A stretch of 64,000 nt of DNA from NCBI GenBank assembly GCA_001931905.2, contig MSJI02000075.1:1-64000 (forward strand), read 5' to 3'. Below the pieces are notes generated by a model, which was not told where the DNA came from, did not search any database, and worked only from the letters and a program-made list of their open reading frames with translations. The DNA is from Cladosporium sp. IMV 00045. Lineage: Eukaryota > Ascomycota > Dothideomycetes > Cladosporiales > Cladosporiaceae. This document shows, in pieces, positions 11,297 through 20,586 of the stretch (positions are counted from its first letter, which is position 1; each line of letters starts with the position of its first letter). The position numbers and the translations under genes are program-made.

Positions 11297-12193
11297 ATGC
11301 AGTTCATAAACTGCCTTACCGCAGCCCTCGTGGCAATTGCAGCGCTTGCGACTCCGATCACTAATCGTGACTCTGGAGATGACAATTCCGACTTTGTCGG
11401 CCCTCAAAATGGAAACCTCGTCATTGTCGGCGGCAACCTGCAAAGCGAGGACATCTGGCAACGCATCATATCTCTCGCTGGCGGAGAAGAAGCACACATC
11501 GTCGTGATTCCGACAGCAGGCGGCGAACCTGAATATGGCTCCAACTTCACTTCTGCGGTCACCCTCCGCCAGCTAGGTGCAAAGAACGTAACCGTTCTTC
11601 ACACTTACGACCCGGCTGTTGCTGACACCGAGGAGTTTGTTGCACCTCTACTGGATGCCAAAGGAATCTTCTTTGGTGGCGGCAGGCAGTGGCGGCTTGT
11701 GGATGCATACGCTGGCACCAAGGCTGAAGCGGCCTTCCAAGCTGTACTGGACCGGGGAGGTGTGATATCTGGGTCAAGTGCCGGTGCCAGCATCATGGGC
11801 AGCTTCCTGGCGAGGGGAGACACTGCAAGCAACACAGTGCTGATTGGTGATCACACCGTCGGCTTCGGGTACTTGAAGAACGCAGCGATCGATCAGCATG
11901 TCTTGGTGAGAAACCGCCACTTTGACATGTTCGAGATTACAGAGACATACCCGGAGCTCTTGGGACTCGCCATCGACGAGGATACGGCTTTGGTTGTGCG
12001 ACAGAACCGGGCTGAGGTGATTGGAAGCACCTATGCTCTGATCTACGATGGAGGTTTTTGGAGCAGAGAAGGAAGTTGGGAACGACAGCTGCCATCGCCT
12101 GGCTCGAGATTCTACTTCCTAAAGTCTGGCGATCAGTACGATCTGGGTACGAGGCGGGTGGTTGAGGCCTTGACAGGTGGTGACGAGGCATGA
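11297..12193 (+). CDS. Secreted cyanophycinase-like peptidase (S51 family)
   Basis: A single-exon gene of 298 aa. Residues 1-19 form a signal peptide (MQFINCLTAALVAIAALAT). The mature part has the S51/cyanophycinase fold signature: an early GNLVIVGGNL strand, a GIFFGGGRQWRL motif near residue 119, and the nucleophile elbow ISGSSAGASIMG with Ser161 as predicted catalytic serine. A later DQHVLVRNRHFDMF segment is typical of cyanophycinase-like enzymes. Family members hydrolyse beta-aspartyl or Asp-terminal peptide bonds; bacterial cyanophycinases degrade the Arg-Asp storage polymer. A fungal secreted form probably acts on external peptides or polymers; the substrate is unknown. A TATA box 60 bp upstream supports the start. 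Confidence 0.88.
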   Translation: MQFINCLTAALVAIAALATPITNRDSGDDNSDFVGPQNGNLVIVGGNLQSEDIWQRIISLAGGEEAHIVVIPTAGGEPEYGSNFTSAVTLRQLGAKNVTVLHTYDPAVADTEEFVAPLLDAKGIFFGGGRQWRLVDAYAGTKAEAAFQAVLDRGGVISGSSAGASIMGSFLARGDTASNTVLIGDHTVGFGYLKNAAIDQHVLVRNRHFDMFEITETYPELLGLAIDEDTALVVRQNRAEVIGSTYALIYDGGFWSREGSWERQLPSPGSRFYFLKSGDQYDLGTRRVVEALTGGDEA

Positions 12194-12962
12194 TTTTATC
12201 CCTCCTTGCAGGGTTCTCAGAGGGAACTATGGAATGCCCTGGGGCATCAAGGCGTATATTCGTAGGAGGTGTCGTAATCTACTCTTAGTGGCAACCACTC
12301 GTTCGGTCCGTGGAGCGTGTTGCTGCCTTTCATCAGCGGAACCTGCAATCTCGATCACACCTTCACTTACCGGTTGTCCTGGTGCGGAGAAAGAGCATTT
12401 CTACAAGACATTTGTCACGAAGCAAACTGTGATTGCGTTCTTGATCATTGACAATAGTAGATCACCCCTGGACTCCTCTCAGCTCTGAAAGTGGAACGAC
12501 AGCCTTGGCGCTGAGCAGCGAAACTCACCGAAGCCTTTGCCCTATGCCCCATGCTGTTCAGCTCTTCTTATCAATTTCATACTTACCGTCATACCAGTCC
12601 ACTTCTCCATCCTTCTCCACCACAAGAGGCCGTGCTGCCCCGGACGCAGCCTCATGGCATACCCGCAAAAGGATTGTCGTTCATTGTTTTTCGCTCATCA
12701 TCATTCGACTTCCCTTGTATTGCTCGTATCCCAAAGATGGTGGAGCCATGGCAGAGACGCGAAGGATTCTGCTTCGCAAGCACCGAACGAGCAGGCACCA
12801 GTACATCAGTCTGCCATTCTGAGATGATATCATGCAGAGGACTGTGTGCAATGAGGCAACCTGAGCAGGTATAAATGACTAGCAAAGTCGACCTCTGGCT
12901 GAGAAGTACAACTTCCAAAACAACACTCATCGACATAACATACACAGCCCGACCTCATCACA
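12194..12962. other. Intergenic spacer with promoter of the small secreted protein
   Basis: No gene is recognised here. The right end carries a TATA box (12870-12876) and an A/C-rich leader ending TCACAATG, a good fungal start context for the gene at 12963. Confidence 0.4.
12870..12876 (+). promoter_or_regulatory. TATA box of the small secreted protein gene
   Basis: TATAAAT lies 87 bp upstream of the ATG at 12963. The position and the A/C-rich leader that follows fit a highly expressed secreted-protein gene. Confidence 0.5.
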
Positions 12963-13466
12963 ATGCCTTCGTTCCAAAGTATCTTTCTTGCCCTCGTGGC
13001 TTCTGCGGCAACCGCCCACGCTGAGCACCTGAGAGTCGTCTGGTCTTCTGGAACATTCAGCACAATCACCGGACCGAAAGGAAACGGAGGTGGCTCTGGC
13101 TACAGCACCGGCTTTGCCATCATCCGCGACGACGGCGAAGCCATCTACGAAGAGAGCAACCCCTACGGCTACAGCCCTTGCTTCAATACCGGCGGCGGTC
13201 GCGAGTTCGCCATCGAGGGTGATTGCTGGGACAGCCAGTTCAGATTCCACTGCGAGTCCGACTTCGGAGGCCTTCCGGACAGCTGCGCTGTGAAGGATGC
13301 CGATGGAAACCTTCTCGGAGAGGGTGACGGACAGAAGGACACCACATTCATCGGTATCTCTATCGGTATGGATGCTTCTTGCGTGGTTGAATTCGAATCC
13401 GACGGAGGCGGCTGCCCGATCGACGATGGCAACGGTCCTCTTTCTGCCACGGGCAAGGAGGTGTAA
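12963..13466 (+). CDS. Small cysteine-containing secreted protein (effector candidate)
   Basis: A single exon of 167 aa. Residues 1-20 form a clear signal peptide (MPSFQSIFLALVASAATAHA). The mature chain of about 147 residues is acidic and Gly-rich and has six cysteines (contexts SPCF, GDCW, FHCE, DSCA, ASCV, GGCP), an even number suited to three disulfides. There is no membrane segment or GPI signal. I recognise no enzyme domain; size, charge and cysteine content match fungal apoplastic effector or surface proteins. The neighbours are also secreted (S51 peptidase upstream, repeat peptides downstream). Function is unknown. Confidence 0.8.
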   Translation: MPSFQSIFLALVASAATAHAEHLRVVWSSGTFSTITGPKGNGGGSGYSTGFAIIRDDGEAIYEESNPYGYSPCFNTGGGREFAIEGDCWDSQFRFHCESDFGGLPDSCAVKDADGNLLGEGDGQKDTTFIGISIGMDASCVVEFESDGGGCPIDDGNGPLSATGKEV

Positions 13467-14939
13467 ATTCGAGGTTTCGCCTGTTTGCCAAATGAGTCGG
13501 TGAAAGTCCGCTCCATGTTGAGGGACTAGGTTATTGTTTTGGGAAGGATGTCAAAGGGGCAGTCCTGGAACCTGGCTTTAGGTCAACGCAGTCTCGTGGT
13601 GGAGCGATACGGTTATGCAGTAGTAGGCATTCGTTAAAGAAGATGTTCAAGCCAGCGAAGATGTGTTCTCCCGTATTGGTTGCGCCTCGTAAGTTTAAAC
13701 TCAGGCGGGTACTTTCTCGCGAAGAAATCATCGCGGGATGCACTGCAAAATGTTAGAACGACCGCTTCAAGAACTTGTTGTGAAACACTTTTCTGGAAAG
13801 ACTTTGCAGACCACTTTCACCTGCTACTCTAGCATATGGACTTTGGTGCGAACGCAGAATCTGGACGGCGATGCGAGATGTGCGTAGTGAGGTCTCGCAA
13901 AAGCGGCACCACTGAAGGTGCTCCATACCTCAATTGGCACTCAATAGCTTATGATATTTGTTGCTGGCGGAGCCTGCCAAACTACGGCCAGCCAAATGCG
14001 ACGATTCCTTGAACGTCAAGATTTCTTCAGAATCTCCAGGCATCGCAATTCCAGGTCAATACGAAGATACGCAGCTTCGAAGTGGCATGTAAGATGCACA
14101 AAGCTCTTTGTCTGTTCATCACACCGAGGCAGAGATAGCAACATCCAAAGTCTACTTCGCCATAGCCGCAAAGGACCCGTCACGCCCGCGAGGCAACCTA
14201 AATCATTCACGCTTATCCGAAACGAAACCTAGATAAAGTGTTCCTGGCGACATGGAGCTGGCATCCTATTGGAAAAGGCTCCGGTACTTCGGTACAGCTA
14301 CCGTCATCCGCTCTTTGAGGCGAAACTTTCGGATTCGTCTGCGAGGTCGCGAGATTGCAATCAATTTGCGACCGTACAAGAATCGCCAACGCAGGTTTAT
14401 GGGAACAGCGATTTCCAAAGACAGCTCTCCTCCAGAAAACCTCGTCGACCCTCAGCCCACCACCTAATCACGATTTACTGCATGAAAACGCATACTCAAG
14501 AACTTTGCTTTGCTGGCCGGACGACCCGACCGCCTTGGTAGAGCGCGCGAATTAACTTCTCGCGATTATTTCTGTCTTTCTAGAAGGCCGCGAGGGCTTC
14601 CGCTGAGGCCGGCCGTGCGCTCAACACGTCTCATCCGTTCTCGTGGCTCATGTCATCACTTTGGCTCTTCTGCACCCTCTCGTCAGACCGCCCGGGCGGA
14701 TCAGCCATAGGGATTGGCCGTTGTGCCACCTTGATGATGCCATGGGGTCTTCTGGGGAGATGGGAGAAGTTAGGGGTTTCTAGTTTTTCTTCGTTCCGAT
14801 GGGAAACAATGGGATGAGGTCTAAGTACTCATCGCGCGCCCTTTGCATGTTTGTCTTTCACATTTCCTTACTTTTGTTTTGTTATTCTTTGCAGCATCTT
14901 AGAGCGTAATTGCTCATCTTATCACGCCACATCGTCACC
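13467..14939. other. Long intergenic region
   Basis: This 1.5-kb stretch separates the small secreted protein from the F-box gene. No convincing gene, tRNA or repeat was seen. The last 90 bases form the pyrimidine-rich leader of the F-box gene, ending in the strong start context CACCATGG. Confidence 0.4.
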
Positions 14940-16535
14940 ATGGAGTTGCATCGTGTGCATTCAGTTAAGCAGACGGCCATTGCTGCCACCAGCTTACCCC
15001 TGGAACTTCAGCAACAGATCTTCTCGTGCCTCGACGCAAGATCCTTCTACGCCGCAAGAAGTGTCTGCCGCTACTGGCACTTCGCCTCTCAAGACTCCGT
15101 CACCCTAGAGAAGCAGCTTCGAAAGTTGCCCATTCTTCCTCAACCAAACGCTCGCCAATCGAGCGCCGGCGAGCTCCTAAACCTCTTCAACAATGCATCA
15201 CGCACGCTCATGCTGGGCATGCAAGTAAAGCGTGAACCAGACTCACCAGGGAGCATGGAAACTCCCCATCAACAAGGCTTCCAGTCAGGGCCTCGAATCT
15301 GCTCGACGACCAATGGGTCCCGAACCGTCACTCTCAACGACCGCCAAATCGCACTCTACGACACCTCCTCGACACCCTCCAAGCTTCTCTCGACCCGACC
15401 AATCAACGATTTGAAAGAGACGGTGGGCAGTGGCCCGTGGTTGAAGATTTCGCCTCCGGCGAACCATGACCTGGCGCTGTCATCTGATGGTACACTGCTT
15501 GCGATCGCTCAAGAACGAACAATACAGATCTACGACTTGTTGGCGGATCCCGACAGTTTCACAGTCAACCAATATATCACCTCTGCCTCGGGGCATTACA
15601 TTTGTGGGCTGGACTTCGAGCAAAACGATCACGTTCTCCGGGTGCGATTGAGCGGCAAGGGTGCGGTGTTGTATTGCGGTGCACCACCTGCGGATATGAA
15701 AAGCGACGTAAAGGCGAATATGGACCATTGGAAGAGCAAGAATGGGCTGAGACACACATTACTGGACTCGCATATCATCAGCATGCCTGGCGAAGACAGC
15801 ACTTCTGACCAAACGGCACGACTCTCTGGCCTACAGCTGTTGAAGCCCTTCCAAAGCGGCTATCTCTTTGCAGCACAGCGACACGGTGGCGGAAACAGCA
15901 GCCACTACATTCTCGGCCACATCCGAACTTCGGTGCTTGATAACACGAAAGTTCTGGCGGCCGAGCCCTCGTCCGTGACCGTGCTCTCCAGACTTGAATC
16001 TTTCCTTTCCGCCTGGGATTATACCCTGCACTGCCTCAAGAACGCTAGGACGGGCTTCGGTCTCTGGGAGAACATGCCTTCAGCGCATGAGCACCACCCT
16101 TCGTTCGCTTTGGCGCCCAAGGCCAACTTGCTCATTTTGGCTGAGAACGACAAGAAGCGCGTTCGCCCCCTACCGTTGGCACAATTGTACGCCTACCGCG
16201 TGCCAACAGAGGCGCAGATGACTGAGACCATAGCCTCGAAGTTGCGACAGAAAGAGGGCAAATGGGCCAGCCTCGCATCGTTCCTCAATCGCCTGGAGGG
16301 AGATCAAGGGGAGCGTAAGCGCCGCATCTCGATGAAGCATGACGATTTCGAGGAGAACACGGCCAAGCCGGACTTCAAAATTGGAGGTGTGCCCATCTGC
16401 TTGGGCACTGTTGAGGGTCAGTTGACAGATATGCGATTCGAGCAAGATGCTGTTGCGGATGCTCAAGGCCGGAAGCATGTGTTTACCGCGGCCACTGCTG
16501 ATACGAGCAAGACGTGGGAACTGTTCGAATTTTGA
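14940..16535 (+). CDS. F-box protein with beta-propeller-like body
   Basis: A single exon of 531 aa. The ATG at 14940 is in a perfect start context (TCACCATGG). An F-box lies at about residues 18-60 (SLPLELQQQIFSCLD, then a VCRYWHFAS motif), so the protein probably recruits substrates to an SCF ubiquitin ligase through Skp1. The rest has beta-rich segments with recurring hydrophobic-strand patterns (DGTLLAIAQERTIQIYDL, the YICGLDFEQNDHVLRV area), suggesting a divergent propeller, without canonical WD repeats that I can confirm. A basic stretch is near residue 465 (GERKRRISM). The target is unknown. Confidence 0.82.
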   Translation: MELHRVHSVKQTAIAATSLPLELQQQIFSCLDARSFYAARSVCRYWHFASQDSVTLEKQLRKLPILPQPNARQSSAGELLNLFNNASRTLMLGMQVKREPDSPGSMETPHQQGFQSGPRICSTTNGSRTVTLNDRQIALYDTSSTPSKLLSTRPINDLKETVGSGPWLKISPPANHDLALSSDGTLLAIAQERTIQIYDLLADPDSFTVNQYITSASGHYICGLDFEQNDHVLRVRLSGKGAVLYCGAPPADMKSDVKANMDHWKSKNGLRHTLLDSHIISMPGEDSTSDQTARLSGLQLLKPFQSGYLFAAQRHGGGNSSHYILGHIRTSVLDNTKVLAAEPSSVTVLSRLESFLSAWDYTLHCLKNARTGFGLWENMPSAHEHHPSFALAPKANLLILAENDKKRVRPLPLAQLYAYRVPTEAQMTETIASKLRQKEGKWASLASFLNRLEGDQGERKRRISMKHDDFEENTAKPDFKIGGVPICLGTVEGQLTDMRFEQDAVADAQGRKHVFTAATADTSKTWELFEF

Positions 16536-16946
16536 AACAAAGTCTGTTGAGACGATTTGAACGATGAGATACAGAATAGAATCGCAGAGACTCTAAGCAT
16601 TAGACCATAGACCTTTTGATACCCCACTACTATACAGATAGATTATTACAGATACAGTTTTCACACTGTTATGACTATTATTCTCCCTCCTTTCGATATC
16701 ACCTGTGCCAGTCTACTTCTAATACCACAGACTGCAATATGAAGGCGATCCACGATCCGTAATAGTCAAGTTAAGTAAATGATCTTTGATTCAACGGCAG
16801 AAACACAATGGAGGTATATAAGGGTGAAGAACGCAAATGTCGCATTATGCAGAGATGAGACACATCTCCCAAGTCGTCTTTCGCGACTCTAAAACGACCA
16901 GGCTCAAAATAAAGCCTTGTCTGAACAAGCTTCCGAGCCAGAAAAT
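16536..16946. other. Convergent 3' region
   Basis: This A/T-rich sequence lies between the stops of the F-box gene (plus) and the repeat-peptide gene (minus). It should hold both polyadenylation regions. No gene was seen. Confidence 0.4.
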
Positions 16947-17411
16947 TTACTCCAGCAATTGCGCCGCGCGCCAGCTGTAGCCCGTCTTGTCATCAGTCAC
17001 TCCCTCAGACTTGGAAATCGTGACCATCTTGTTCCCATCCTTGACCTCCTTGGTGTCCTCGCCGCCTTGTCTCTTGACGAGCGAATCGCCAAGCTGGGCA
17101 GCATGCCAGCTGTATCCAAGTTTGTTGTTCGTGGTTCCCTCGGACTTGGAGGTGGTGACGACGTTGTTGCCGTCTTTGGTTTCCTTGGTATCTTCCTGTC
17201 TCTTTGAGAGGGCAGCACTGGGGTCATTCTTCACGTCAAGCGCATCGGTAATCTGCCCAACGTTGCTCTGTGGGTTTAGTGTCAGCGTTCTCCAGATGCA
17301 TGCGAGCGGGCCAAAAGGCGTTGGATCCATAGGTACCTCCGAGTTCGTAACGGGCAGAGCCTGAACAGCGGCGCTGGCAAGAGCCAAGGCGAAAGTGAAA
17401 GAAAGGCGCAT
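16947..17411 (-). CDS. Secreted Kex2-processed repeat peptide precursor
   Basis: Exons 17337-17411 and 16947-17267 give 131 aa. The 69-nt intron keeps the frame, so an unspliced 154-aa reading also exists; a GCTGAC branch site and CCACAG acceptor favour splicing. Residues 1-19 form a signal peptide (MRLSFTFALALASAAVQA). Two repeats follow, each preceded by a Lys-Arg Kex2 site (residues 47-48 and 90-91) and each beginning with Gln. Both share the pattern EDTKE-x-KDGN, then SKSEG, then GYSW-x-AAQL. Cleavage would release two related peptides of about 40 residues, possibly with N-terminal pyroglutamate. No cysteines lie in the mature repeats. Function is unknown. A paralogue lies immediately upstream on the same strand. 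Confidence 0.75.
   Translation of the reverse strand: MRLSFTFALALASAAVQALPVTNSEVPMDPTPFGPLACIWRTLTLNPQSNVGQITDALDVKNDPSAALSKRQEDTKETKDGNNVVTTSKSEGTTNNKLGYSWHAAQLGDSLVKRQGGEDTKEVKDGNKMVTISKSEGVTDDKTGYSWRAAQLLE
16950..17069 (-). repeat. Peptide repeat 2 of the Kex2-processed precursor
   Basis: Codes for residues 92-131: QGGEDTKEVKDGN, SKSEGVTDD and GYSWRAAQLLE, ending at the stop. It diverges from repeat 1 mainly in the central VVTT/MVTI and TTNN/VTDD positions. Confidence 0.8.
17070..17195 (-). repeat. Peptide repeat 1 of the Kex2-processed precursor
   Basis: Codes for residues 50-91: EDTKETKDGN, SKSEGTTNN and GYSWHAAQL, closing with a Lys-Arg cleavage site. It aligns without gaps to repeat 2 through the GYSW segment. 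Confidence 0.8.
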
Positions 17412-17639
17412 TTTGTATTGGTTAATGAGCGTGGTGTAAGAGAATGACTTGGTCGGATAATTAGTTGATTAAGGTGGTAGATTGAGAAAAGCGTCCGGAA
17501 GAGTAGTTGTTGACGAACGCGCGGACGAATACGCTTCTGATCGCAGAATGCTGAATACGGCCTAGGATGGCAGTGATCGACATGACAATGATCGACATAG
17601 GGGCCGGTCAACACGAGGCCTGGTTGGATATCTCTGCTT

Positions 17640-18010
17640 CTATCCAGACGTCGTGGCATTGGATGCAGGATGCCAGCGGAAATCAGTCCTGTCGTTTGTC
17701 GTGCCGGCCGAATCGGAAGTGGTAATGATGTCGTCTCCGTGTCTGGTCTCGGTGGTGTTGCCCGCGGCATTGCCCGGTGAGCTCATTTTGTTCTTGTGAA
17801 GAGAGTCTAGAAGACTGCGAGTAACAATGTCGTTATTATGTCTGACAGCGTGGGTTTGATTGAGCTGTATGGTGTTCTGTTAGCTTCGGACCTTGTTTGT
17901 ACGTGGATGAACTATTCAGGCAAACTTACATCCGTGTATGGAGAGGTCGTCGGCCTTGTCTCAACTGCGATTCCGCAGAGGGAGATCAGACGAGCGACGG
18001 AGAAACGCAT
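17640..18010 (-). CDS. Second small secreted peptide gene, paralogue of the repeat precursor
   Basis: Exons 17930-18010 and 17640-17864, with a 65-nt intron (GTAAGT donor, GCTAAC branch site, ATACAG acceptor), give 101 aa. Both exons are short and no start-to-stop frame spans them. The N-terminus MRFSVARLISLCGIAV is weakly signal-like. Residues around 63-86 (TTETRHGDDIITTSDSAGTT) align with the neighbour's repeat (TKETKDGNNVVTTSKSEGTT), and FRWHPAS matches YSWHAAQ. Only one repeat unit is present and no Lys-Arg pair precedes it, so processing may differ or be lost. Tandem arrangement on one strand points to local duplication followed by divergence. Confidence 0.65.
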
Positions 18011-19115
18011 TATTAGGATTAGATGAATGAATGGGAAAAGCTTGTAATAAAAGAATGTGGCGTATTTTCAAAAAAGAAGGAATACAATTTGGAGGAAATG
18101 TCTTGCCCACATGTTTTAATGTTGGCCGCTTGATCGCGACTACACCACGACTCTGTAAGCCAAGAGAGAGCACATATACCTTACGACCGATCGGGTCATT
18201 GCAAAGAACTCTTGATCGAATAAGAAAGCGGACAAAGTCTCGTCTCGATAGTATCGACGGCATATTGTGGGACGCAGCGTTGACGGAAATTATCAAAGTT
18301 GATTAGATGCCGAAGACTTCATTCGGAAAAAAAACTCGACTTCGAGCTGTGATCGACCCTGTAGCCCAAGATCATGTGGGAGGTCTCCAGCCAGGTCTTT
18401 TCTGGAATGATTGACAGCTTTAAGTGAGCATAAAAATGTATCTGAAGTTCATCAAGTGACAAAGATGGGCATCGTTATAGAGATCGCCGGAGATGTGAGC
18501 ATCTTCCGTTTGGGATGCTGAGAAGGATTGCCGACTCCGTTTTTGATCGCTTGGATTCCGTGTGATTGCTGCACTCCATATGACATCGGACTTTCGCATC
18601 GGTTGATAGTCGTCAGTCTTAGAATGTCCATCGCCCGAGTGACAAGAGACTGTAAACAGGTGCTCAAAGACCCTATGCACAACGATTGAGCTTCGGCATG
18701 AGCTTTTTCTGTGATCGTTGACCAGCAGTGGTGACAGTGCCGACGCTCCCTCATTCTGCCGAAGGCTCATTCCAATAATATTTTTTCAATAAATCTATTA
18801 CATCCTGCAAAGCGCAGAGCAGCTGGGAAATCGTCCGCAGATGTCGACTAAGCTCCGAGTGAGGGAACCTCAAAGAGCCTGCTTAAAGGTGCATGGCACA
18901 TCCGATCAAGAAGTTACCAGGAGCAATGGCCATCTACATTTATCAAGCGCATGACGATGTCGCAGCGCCCATTTACGCCTTTCGTTGGCGTCCTGTCGTA
19001 GCTGAATCGATGTAGCCTGGCCAGGCGAAAAAGGAAAATCACAGGTAACAAGCTATCGGATGGCATGAAGATGAGGACAAAAGCAAAAGATGAACTCATC
19101 CGAAGATGAGGCTCA
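18011..19115. other. Intergenic region up to the tRNA
   Basis: This contains the promoter of the second peptide gene and about 1 kb without recognisable coding signal. I looked for further copies of the peptide repeat here and found none. The right end carries the conserved hairpin that follows the tRNA. Confidence 0.4.
19095..19110 (-). other. Hairpin downstream of the tRNA (copy 1)
   Basis: CTCATC-TTCG-GATGAG is a perfect 6-bp stem with a UUCG tetraloop, five bases after the tRNA 3' end. A nearly identical hairpin follows the second tRNA copy. It could be part of the transcript trailer or a processing signal; the role is not known. Confidence 0.55.
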
Positions 19116-19214
19116 TGGAGAAACCCGGAGTCGAACCGGGAACCTTCTCCACTCAGCTCGTACGGGGTGATTGTACAGTGCTAAGAAGATGTCATACCGC
19201 TAGACCATATCCCC
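19116..19214 (-). tRNA. Intron-containing tRNA, probably Ala (AGC), copy 1
   Basis: The 99-nt gene reads GGGGATA for the 5' acceptor strand, D arm GTCT-AGCGGTA-TGAC, anticodon stem TCTTC pairing GGAGA, variable loop AGGTT, and T arm CCCGG-TTCGACT-CCGGG. It ends TTTCTCCA. With the intron placed after position 37 (27 nt) the loop reads TTAGCA-T, anticodon AGC. The intron contains GCT, able to pair with the anticodon as tRNA introns usually do. The acceptor stem has one T-T mismatch. The sequence is identical to the copy at 38776-38874 on the other strand. Confidence 0.75.
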
Positions 19215-19427
19215 TGACCAAACTCATTGAATTCGATGAAGCGTGCGGCGGAGTTAAACAATATATTGATAACTATTGAAGCCCTCTTCTCTCCGTGCTC
19301 GTCCCTCCTGAAGCGAGAGCAAAGGCCACCTTCAACATCGCAAGCTCAGGGAATCGCATCCAAACACCTGTACCAAGCATCAGCACCACCTCTCAACACC
19401 ACCGCCACTGGCTGCTACACCGCAACA

Positions 19428-20317
19428 ATGGCGCCTATCTTCAGCTCCCTCCTGGTGTTCCTGTCCTGCGTGGTGCTCGGCCATGCACACAACATCCAGC
19501 TCAAGGCGCACTCGCGCGAGTGTTTCCACGAGATGCTGCACGCCGACGACAAGATGACTGTCACCTTCCAGGTCGGCGACCGCGAGTTTGGCGGAAGTGG
19601 AAACTTGGACTTGGATTTCTGGGTACGTTTGCCTACAAGAGAGGGCGGTCATTGAAGAAGATGGAGAGATCGAGCAATCCTAGTGAGAGGGGGGACTATG
19701 ATTCGGATCTTTTTGGCAATGAACAAAGCGGCTACTGTACCATGGGAACTGAGGGTGTAAAAGAATCAGCAAAAGGCATATGCTGACAGACTATGACAAC
19801 TGCAGATCCAAAACCCGACCAACGCATTCGAAGTCTACGAGCGCACCGTCAGCTCCGGCGACCACTCCTTCATCGCAAAGCACGACGGCAGATACGAGTA
19901 CTGCTTCAGCAACGAGCACTGGTCCGCGAACTCGAAGGAGGTCAGCTTCAACGTCCACGGCATTGTCTACGTACCCGAATCCGAGGCACCGCAAGATCCG
20001 CTTGAGAAGGAGGGTAAGTACACCTCGCAGCAAAACAGACAAGAAGAATACCCACAGTGTACAACCGCTGACACAAAACAGTCAAGCAACTCTCCGAGCT
20101 CCTCGCCCAAGTCAAGGACGAGCAAGGCTACATCGTCGTGCGCGAGCGCACCCACCGCAACACCGCCGAGAGCACCAACGCGCGCGTCAAGTGGTGGAGC
20201 ATCTTCCAAATGGGCGTCGTGATCGGCGAGGGCATCTTCCAGGTCTGGTGGCTCAAGCGCTTCTTCGAGGTCAAGGATCCCAGCAGACCCAGCTTCAACA
20301 AGGGCGCGCTCGGCTGA
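19428..20317 (+). CDS. EMP24: p24-family cargo receptor (Emp24-like)
   Basis: Exons 19428-19622, 19806-20013 and 20082-20317 (introns of 183 and 68 nt) give 212 aa. Residues 1-20 are a signal peptide (MAPIFSSLLVFLSCVVLGHA). A lumenal GOLD domain follows with the paired cysteines (SRECF and YEYCF). A coiled-coil stretch (VKQLSELLAQVKDEQ) and one C-terminal membrane segment (WSIFQMGVVIGEGIFQVWWL) come next. The tail begins KRFFEVK, fitting COPII/COPI sorting signals of the Emp24 class. These proteins cycle between ER and Golgi and help load GPI-anchored cargo. The ATG at 19428 follows an A/C-rich leader. Emp24 rather than Erv25 is chosen from the FFEV tail. Confidence 0.88.
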
Positions 20318-20586
20318 CGTTTTTGATCGTTTGTGGATTGTAGGTTAAGCATATAGTCTAAAGATCGGCAACACCAAAATACGAAGGAATGTCTGTCTGC
20401 GATGGATTTCTAGCGTTCGCGCGGGTATCTTCCTTGAAGAAATGGGACCTACGACTTTTCTTGCTGTGATGCTTGGACGGCCTACCAACCTCTCGTTCCC
20501 TTCTCAAGATTGAGCATTTTTAGCCATCAGCAATATCGGAATCATTCTGACCTCACTCTTATGAGCGTACGATTGACGAATTCTCG

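Noticed and set aside
17282..17770. 162-codon minus-strand frame across the peptide paralogues
   Set aside because: It runs through coding exons of both peptide genes in a wrong frame; the two spliced models show clear homology to each other.
16947..18010. Alpha-pheromone or dikaritin (ustiloxin-like) precursor
   Set aside because: The repeats are about 40 residues without the pheromone cysteine pair or short aromatic cores, and no tailoring genes were recognised nearby, so only a general processed-peptide call is made.
19793..20343. Arg-rich frame on the plus strand over the p24 gene
   Set aside because: Wrong-frame reading of the p24 exons and introns.
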